Shown piece by piece: positions 15,590 to 19,919 of a DNA stretch of 19,919 bases. The DNA comes from Clostridiales bacterium (lineage in GTDB: Bacteria; Bacillota; Clostridia; Christensenellales; Christensenellaceae). Position numbers and translations under genes: made by a program. The notes under the pieces were generated by a model. It saw only the letters and a program-made list of their open reading frames with translations, had not been told where the DNA came from and made no database searches. Within the stretch, counting starts at the first letter, position 1. Every line of letters begins with the position of its first letter. Where the stretch lies: contig QAKS01000022.1 of NCBI GenBank assembly GCA_003343685.1, positions 1-19,919 of the forward strand, read 5' to 3'.

Positions 15590-15799
15590 TCAATCTCCGA
15601 TTTCCGTGCGAAACCTGCAAACTGTCAGCTCCGCCACATTATTTTTAATGGCGCATCTCACGACACGCCAGTCCTCCGCACCAATGATATCCCTCTTTGC
15701 CTCATAGCGCACAACCTCATATAAAACCCCGTCACGCTCCAAAACCGATACCGCGTCGCAAAGAGGCAGGCCGTGCAGGGCAAGAGCATAGTCGGTCAA
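15590..15799 (-). CDS. Small conserved-looking protein of unknown function between frr and uppS
   Basis: I do not recognise this 69-residue protein. It has no signal peptide, membrane segment or cysteine motif. Its layout is GLPLCDAVSVLERDG, then YEVVRYEAKR, WRVVRC and ELTVCRF. This loosely resembles a single PASTA-like unit (a Gly-Leu-Pro turn, an amphipathic helix, then strands), but the resemblance is weak. The only start available is TTG at 15799, which overlaps the frr stop (TTGA); the protein has no internal methionine. A possible AAGGAG lies 11 bases upstream and a GGAG only 2 bases upstream. The tight fit, overlapping frr and ending 3 bases before uppS, supports a real gene translated by coupling. 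No function is assigned. Confidence 0.65.
   Translation of the reverse strand: MTDYALALHGLPLCDAVSVLERDGVLYEVVRYEAKRDIIGAEDWRVVRCAIKNNVAELTVCRFRTEIGD
15595..15598 (-). promoter_or_regulatory. Ribosome binding site supporting a TTG start for uppS
   Basis: GGAG on the minus strand, 8 bases before TTG at 15586, overlapping the last codons of the small upstream gene. Confidence 0.7.
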
Positions 15800-16359
15800 A
15801 TCTCCATAATCTCCTTTTCCTTATCGGCAAGCAGATCCTCCAGCTTTTTAATATACTTATCCGTAATATCCTGCATTTTCTTTTCAAATACGGTATAATC
15901 GTCTTCCGTAATCTCGCTGGCCTTTTTTTCCTTTTTCAGCTGTTCAATCGTATCCCGTCTGACGGCGCGCATGGAAACCTTTCCCTCCTCCGCCTTCTTC
16001 TTGGCAACCTTTGCCAGCTCCTGACGGCGCTCCTCAGTGGGTTCGGGGAATACAAGACGTATCACCTTTCCGTCGTTGGACGGTGTGATGCCGATATCAG
16101 AAGCCAGTATTGCCTTCTCCACTTCCTTCATCATAGATTGATCCCAAAGAGATAATGTGAGCATACGCGGCTCGGGAGTAGCCACATTTCCGACCTGAGG
16201 AATGGGGGTCATCGTACCATAGTAGTCGACCATTACCTTATCGAGTATTTTAGGATTTGCTCTGCCCGCACGTATATTGATAAACTCCCTGTTTATGGCA
16301 TCGATCGTTTTCTCCATTTTAGCTGCAGCTTTGCCCAGTGCTTCATGTTCATACTCCAT
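15796..16359 (-). CDS. frr: Ribosome recycling factor
   Basis: RRF works with EF-G to split the ribosome after termination. The 187-residue protein matches the usual length of about 185. Family features are clear: INIRAGRANPKILDKVMVDYYG, PIPQVGNVATPEPRML near residue 55, SDIGITPSNDGKVIRL, and the long charged helices of the C-terminal half including RRQELAK and RAVRRD. The start is ATG at 16359, since GGAGG lies 7 bases upstream. The frame continues to an ATG at 16389, but that one has no ribosome binding site and lies close to the predicted transcription start. It is usually found behind rpsB-tsf-pyrH; here it follows clpC across a terminator and leads the lipid and isoprenoid genes. Confidence 0.96.
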   Translation of the reverse strand: MEYEHEALGKAAAKMEKTIDAINREFINIRAGRANPKILDKVMVDYYGTMTPIPQVGNVATPEPRMLTLSLWDQSMMKEVEKAILASDIGITPSNDGKVIRLVFPEPTEERRQELAKVAKKKAEEGKVSMRAVRRDTIEQLKKEKKASEITEDDYTVFEKKMQDITDKYIKKLEDLLADKEKEIMEI

Positions 16360-16400
16360 AGTGATACCTCCATGTGGTTTTTTACTCATGAACTGAGTCT

Positions 16401-16429
16401 ATTTTACTTGAATATCCGTTTTATTACAA
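16401..16429 (-). promoter_or_regulatory. Probable sigma-A-type promoter of the frr-uppS-cdsA-dxr-rseP-ispG-polC transcript
   Basis: On the minus strand TTGTAA (16424-16429), a 17-base spacer, then TAAAAT (16401-16406). The start would be near 16395, about 35 bases before the frr ATG. It lies between the clpC terminator and frr. The -35 is imperfect. Confidence 0.65.
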
Positions 16430-16461
16430 TACTTTATTTGCCGATATTTTTAAACGAATTG

Positions 16462-16490
16462 AAAAGAGAGCGGAAATACACCCGCTCTCT
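16462..16490 (-). terminator. Rho-independent terminator after clpC
   Basis: On the minus strand AGAGAGCGG pairs perfectly with CCGCTCTCT (9 pairs) around an 8-base loop, followed by TTT. The stem starts 6 bases after the clpC stop and ends the heat-shock operon. Confidence 0.85.
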
Positions 16491-16496
16491 CAGCCG

Positions 16497-18905
16497 CTAT
16501 TTAAAACATATCTCTCCGTTTTCACAGTGCATTTCAATATGTCCGTCCTTTTTTACCTTCCCTTTCAGAATCTCCTCCGAAAGCTTATCCTCAACAGTCT
16601 GCTGAATCAGCCGCCTTAAAGGACGTGCACCGTATTCACGGTCGTAGCCCTGCTCTGCCAGCTTTTTCACTGCCTGATCCGTATAGGACAGATCAATGTT
16701 CTGTTCCATGAGCCTGTCCTTGATTCTGTCAATCATCAAATGCGCAATCTTGACAATATCCTCTTTTTCCAACGGATAAAAGACAATAATTTCATCGATC
16801 CTGTTCAAAAATTCCGGTCTGAAGCTGCGCTTCAGCTGCTCCATGACAGTGGATTTCATATCCTTATAGTCCATATTGCCGTCCCCGCCGCCTGCATCAA
16901 ATCCGATACGCCGTTTAGACGATATGCTGGATGCACCTACATTGGATGTCATGATGACAATGCAGTTTTTAAAACTTACAGTACGGCCTTTCGAGTCAGT
17001 AAGCCTTCCGTCCTCAACAATCTGCAGCAATATATTCAGCACGTCAGGATGCGCTTTTTCAATCTCATCAAACAGTACGACAGAATACGGCCGCGTCCTC
17101 ACCTTATCGGTCAGTTGTCCTCCTTCGTCAAAGCCCACATACCCGGGCGGTGACCCGATCAGCTTTGAAACAGTATGCGCCTCCATAAACTCCGACATAT
17201 CGAGACGAATCACAGCGTCCTCATCATCGAACATCGCCTCCGCCAACGCCTTGCTAAGCTCCGTCTTTCCTATTCCCGTCGGACCGAGGAAGATAAACGA
17301 TCCGATGGGCCGTCTGGGATCCTTCAATCCCGCACGCGCACGTCTGATCGCTCTGGATACGGCGCCGACCGCCTCATTTTGACCAATCACCCGCTTATGC
17401 AGTGTTTCATCCAGCCGCAGCAGCCGTTCCGATTCATTTTCGGTCAGCCTCGTAACCGGTATATTGGTCCACTGTCCCACAATTTGCGCAATATCCTCTT
17501 CCGTGACCGCTGCGGACATATCTGATCTGTTTCGGTGCCAGTTTTTCTTCCGCTCCTCGATACCGGCGTTCAGCTCCCGTTCTTTGTCGCGCAGTTTTGC
17601 CGCCTTTTCAAAGTCCTGATGTGCTACGGCGACTTCCTTTTCTTTCTTTACCGTCTCCAGTTCATTTTCAGCCTCCTTCAGCTCAGGCGGTGCCACATAC
17701 ATGGCAATGCGCACTTTTGAGCATGCCTCATCCATCAGGTCAATGGCCTTGTCCGGCAGAAAACGATCCATAATATACCTGTTTGACAGGTCTACAGCTG
17801 CCTTCAGCGCGTCGTCCGTAATTTTTACTTTATGATGTGCCTCGTACTTATCGCGCACACCCTTTAAAATTTCCAGCGTCTCCTCACAGGAAGGCTCTCC
17901 TACCATAACCGGCTGAAACCTTCTTTCAAGCGCCGCATCTTTTTCGATATACTTGCGATATTCGTCAATAGTCGTTGCACCGATGAGCTGAAGCTCTCCT
18001 CTGGCCAGCATCGGCTTCAGCATATTTGCCGCATCCAGGGAACCCTCTGTCGCCCCCGCACCAACAATGGTATGAATCTCGTCGATAAAAAGGATCACGT
18101 TTTTTGCCTGCGTCAGCTCCGCCAGCGCCGTTTTAAACCTCTCCTCAAATTCGCCCCTGTATTTTGCACCCGCCAGCATTCCTGCCAGATCAAGAGAGAC
18201 AATCCTCTTGCCTGTCAGCATTTCAGGGATATTGCCCTCCGTAATTTTCAGCGCCAAGCCCTCGGCAATCGCCGACTTTCCCACGCCCGGCTCTCCCATC
18301 AATACCGGATTGTTCTTGGTACGGCGAATCAAAATCTGAATGACACGCTCTATTTCCTGTTCTCTGCCAATGACGGGATCCAATTCTCCGGCGCTTGCCG
18401 CTGCGGTGAGGTCCCTGCCAAACTGGTCCAGACCCGGCGTACCTGTCTCCTGTTCCCCCGGTTGGGAGGACTTTTCTGAAATTCCCAAAATCATTTTCTC
18501 TATTTCGGAAAAATCAGCGCCCATTTCCCGCATCAGCCTGTTACCCAGACAATCCTGCTCCCTCATGACAGCATATAGCATATGCTCGACAGAGACATAG
18601 TTTGTACCAAGCTGGCGGGAGATTGCCTGTGAAAGCTCAAGGATCATCTTGACCCTCGGGGTATAGCCGAAATATCCATTAAAAACATAGTCTCCCTGAC
18701 CCACGACTTTCAGCACCGCTTCCTTCAGCGTCTCCGCATCAATTCCGTATTTGGCAAGCATATCCGCAGCTCTGCCTCCCTCAGCGGCTATCCCGATCAA
18801 TACATGCTCTGTTCCGACATAATTATGTCCAAAGCTCTTTGCGTATTCGGCCGCAAAGCCAAGGGCTTTTTTTGCCCCTTCCGTAAACCTTGCAAAATAA
18901 TCCAT
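16497..18905 (-). CDS. clpC: AAA+ ATPase ClpC, unfoldase partner of ClpP
   Basis: ClpC unfolds proteins and feeds them to the ClpP protease, and helps control CtsR. The 802-residue protein has two N-terminal Clp repeats (FTEGAKK with GTEH at 31-34; YTPRVK with SVEH at 105-108), AAA domain 1 (Walker A GEPGVGKS near 204, Walker B FIDEIH near 272, pore loop GAKYRGE), a middle domain with a UVR motif (about 415-445), and AAA domain 2 (Walker A GPTGIGKTE near 540, Walker B LFDEIEK near 612). The ClpP-binding loop has IGF near residue 667. The two glutamates that bind phosphoarginine in B. subtilis ClpC are kept as E33 and E107. The ATG at 18905 has GGAGG 7 bases upstream. It follows mcsA by 14 bases, with no mcsB between them. 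Confidence 0.97.
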   Translation of the reverse strand: MDYFARFTEGAKKALGFAAEYAKSFGHNYVGTEHVLIGIAAEGGRAADMLAKYGIDAETLKEAVLKVVGQGDYVFNGYFGYTPRVKMILELSQAISRQLGTNYVSVEHMLYAVMREQDCLGNRLMREMGADFSEIEKMILGISEKSSQPGEQETGTPGLDQFGRDLTAAASAGELDPVIGREQEIERVIQILIRRTKNNPVLMGEPGVGKSAIAEGLALKITEGNIPEMLTGKRIVSLDLAGMLAGAKYRGEFEERFKTALAELTQAKNVILFIDEIHTIVGAGATEGSLDAANMLKPMLARGELQLIGATTIDEYRKYIEKDAALERRFQPVMVGEPSCEETLEILKGVRDKYEAHHKVKITDDALKAAVDLSNRYIMDRFLPDKAIDLMDEACSKVRIAMYVAPPELKEAENELETVKKEKEVAVAHQDFEKAAKLRDKERELNAGIEERKKNWHRNRSDMSAAVTEEDIAQIVGQWTNIPVTRLTENESERLLRLDETLHKRVIGQNEAVGAVSRAIRRARAGLKDPRRPIGSFIFLGPTGIGKTELSKALAEAMFDDEDAVIRLDMSEFMEAHTVSKLIGSPPGYVGFDEGGQLTDKVRTRPYSVVLFDEIEKAHPDVLNILLQIVEDGRLTDSKGRTVSFKNCIVIMTSNVGASSISSKRRIGFDAGGGDGNMDYKDMKSTVMEQLKRSFRPEFLNRIDEIIVFYPLEKEDIVKIAHLMIDRIKDRLMEQNIDLSYTDQAVKKLAEQGYDREYGARPLRRLIQQTVEDKLSEEILKGKVKKDGHIEMHCENGEICFK

Positions 18906-18919
18906 ATTTGTTCCTCCGA

Positions 18920-19324
18920 CTATCTCGTTATTCCGTCCTGTTTCAAATCTTTTATCCTGTCTCGGAGCGTCGCCGCATACTCGTAGTTTTCCTCTTCTAC
19001 AGCTTCTTTTAGCATTCCCTCCAAAGCATCCAGATCATACGTCGTAACGGAAGTGTCTGTGGAGGATTCTATCACAGGTATTTTCACCGTTTTATCATAA
19101 AAATCCTCCGCCGCCTTTGCCATATCCGGCGTCGTACTGCCTGTCTCGTTTCCTCCCAAAAGGGCGCTCAATGCACACAGATCGTTTAAGAGCCTTGTGC
19201 TCACGTCGCCGATCAAGTCTTCACGCGCGCAACTTTCGCACAGGTTCATCACCGTCTTCTTTCCGCCGATAATTTGTATACAACGAATGACCGCTTCATT
19301 TTTTCCGCATTTTTCGCATTTCAT
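18920..19324 (-). CDS. mcsA: Short McsA-like protein: one zinc finger plus UVR motif
   Basis: McsA is a zinc-finger protein of the CtsR heat-shock operon; in B. subtilis it activates the arginine kinase McsB. This one has 134 residues, against about 185 in the usual form. The first zinc finger is present (C3, C6, C29, C32), and the C-terminus has a UVR motif (LKEAVEEENYEYAATLRDRI, near 103-122). The second CxxC-CxxC finger of classical McsA is missing; a linker rich in Thr and Asp takes its place. The ATG at 19324 follows the ctsR stop by one base and has AGGGAGG upstream. clpC follows 14 bases later. The missing finger matches the missing mcsB gene. It could equally be called a UvrB/UvrC-motif protein. 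Confidence 0.85.
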   Translation of the reverse strand: MKCEKCGKNEAVIRCIQIIGGKKTVMNLCESCAREDLIGDVSTRLLNDLCALSALLGGNETGSTTPDMAKAAEDFYDKTVKIPVIESSTDTSVTTYDLDALEGMLKEAVEEENYEYAATLRDRIKDLKQDGITR

Positions 19325-19325
19325 T

Positions 19326-19793
19326 TTACTGTTCCTCCCTGCCGTTCAGCAATGCAATGAGCATCTCTTTCATCACGTTCGCCCTGACGGCATCCTTCAT
19401 CGCAGGTACGCCTATTGCCTTGTCGGATACCGCAGCCTTCATAATATTATATTCACATTTTCCGATCGTTCCCGTCTTTTCCAGGCCGCATAAAACAGAA
19501 AAAGCGTCTTTTTCACCAATAGCCCCTTCTGACAGTTTGCCGATAAGTTCCATAAGTCTCTGGCAGCCGTCCACTTTAACCTTAAGAACCTTTATGTACC
19601 CGCCGCCGCCTCTGCGGCTCTCCGTCACATATCCTCTTTCCGGCGAAAACCTCGTCGCCAGCACATAAGTAATCTGAGACGGCGCACATCTGAAATAGTC
19701 TGCCATATCATTTCGCCTAAGCTCAACAGAATCACCAAATTCGTCCAGCATATCGTTGATAAACTGTTCAATGCTGTCGCTCAGCGCCGCCAT
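19326..19793 (-). CDS. ctsR: Transcriptional repressor CtsR
   Basis: CtsR represses clp genes at normal temperature and releases DNA on heat shock. The 155-residue protein has the family layout: a winged helix-turn-helix in the first 70 residues with FRCAPSQITYVLATRF and the wing ESRRGGGGYIKV (58-69), including the glycine-rich tip that senses temperature and an arginine before it (R61). A C-terminal four-helix domain follows. The ATG at 19793 has GGAGG 8 bases upstream. It leads an operon with mcsA (1-base gap) and clpC, and its own promoter carries a perfect CtsR box, so it should be autoregulated. In B. subtilis McsB modifies or inactivates CtsR, but no mcsB is present here. Confidence 0.97.
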   Translation of the reverse strand: MAALSDSIEQFINDMLDEFGDSVELRRNDMADYFRCAPSQITYVLATRFSPERGYVTESRRGGGGYIKVLKVKVDGCQRLMELIGKLSEGAIGEKDAFSVLCGLEKTGTIGKCEYNIMKAAVSDKAIGVPAMKDAVRANVMKEMLIALLNGREEQ

Positions 19794-19814
19794 AACACAT
19801 ACCTCCGTCTAAAC

Positions 19815-19831
19815 TTTGACTTTCTTTGACT
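19815..19831 (-). promoter_or_regulatory. CtsR operator (tandem heptamer) at the ctsR promoter
   Basis: On the minus strand AGTCAAA-GAA-AGTCAAA, a perfect match to the known CtsR consensus RGTCAAA-NAN-RGTCAAA. It covers the predicted transcription start, just after the -10 box, so bound CtsR should block initiation. It is the only copy I saw in the window. Confidence 0.93.
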
Positions 19832-19833
19832 TT

Positions 19834-19861
19834 AGTATATCATAATCACTATACTTGTCAA
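19834..19861 (-). promoter_or_regulatory. Sigma-A-type promoter of the ctsR operon
   Basis: On the minus strand a perfect TTGACA (19856-19861), a 16-base spacer, then TATACT (19834-19839). The start is predicted near 19827, inside the CtsR box. I recognise nothing in the remaining bases to the window edge. Confidence 0.85.
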
Positions 19862-19919
19862 TAGATAAAAAATGACATTTATATATCCTTATTCCGCCAA
19901 AGGCACAACTATCTTTTTT

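Noticed and set aside
16360..16389. Upstream ATG giving a longer frr
   Set aside because: No ribosome binding site, too close to the predicted transcription start, and the added residues include the codons of the real GGAGG site.
18906..18919. Possible remnant of mcsB between mcsA and clpC
   Set aside because: Only 14 bases are present and they hold the clpC ribosome binding site; there is no room for a remnant.
19870..19910. Second possible promoter upstream of ctsR (TTGTGC, 17 bases, TATATA on the minus strand)
   Set aside because: The -35 box is poor and a much better promoter lies directly downstream at 19834-19861.
1..19919. CRISPR arrays, insertion sequences, tRNA genes, CIRCE elements, riboswitches
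   Set aside because: None seen on reading through. The window is packed with housekeeping genes on one strand and intergenic gaps are about 130 bases or less.

Overview
This window is core chromosome of a Gram-positive bacterium, most likely a member of the class Clostridia (Bacillota). Four things point there: a PolC-type replicative polymerase, a CtsR repressor with its operator, the non-mevalonate (MEP) isoprenoid pathway, and strong GGAGG ribosome binding sites. Base composition is close to half G+C by eye. All sixteen genes I can support lie on the minus strand, so transcription runs from high to low coordinates. I see no tRNA, rRNA, transposon, phage gene, CRISPR array or defence system. 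No stretch over 300 bases lacks a gene.

In transcription order there are four blocks. (1) 19919-16462: a heat-shock operon, ctsR-mcsA-clpC. It starts from a sigma-A-like promoter whose start region carries a perfect CtsR box, and it ends at a clear hairpin terminator. mcsB, the arginine kinase normally between mcsA and clpC, is absent, and McsA is short with one zinc finger instead of two. (2) about 16430-5607: a long gene train from its own promoter, with ribosome recycling (frr), a small unknown protein, then uppS, cdsA, dxr, rseP, ispG, polC and a ZIP metal transporter. It joins cell-wall lipid carrier synthesis, phospholipid synthesis, the MEP pathway, intramembrane proteolysis and replication. 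Seven of the eight genes after frr appear to start with TTG or GTG. (3) 5588-3250: secD-secF from a strong promoter, ending at a terminator. (4) 3221-1: recJ followed 3 bases later by relA, which runs off the left edge. The apt gene often found between recJ and relA is absent.

The genes read as intact housekeeping genes. I do not see a new multi-gene system. What deserves a second look is departures from family norms: the McsB-less CtsR/McsA/ClpC operon, a missing active-site histidine in Dxr, a missing membrane aspartate in SecF, the run of non-ATG starts, the small protein coupled to frr, and a hairpin against the secD ribosome binding site. Family assignments rest on visible motifs and remembered family features; no database search was possible.
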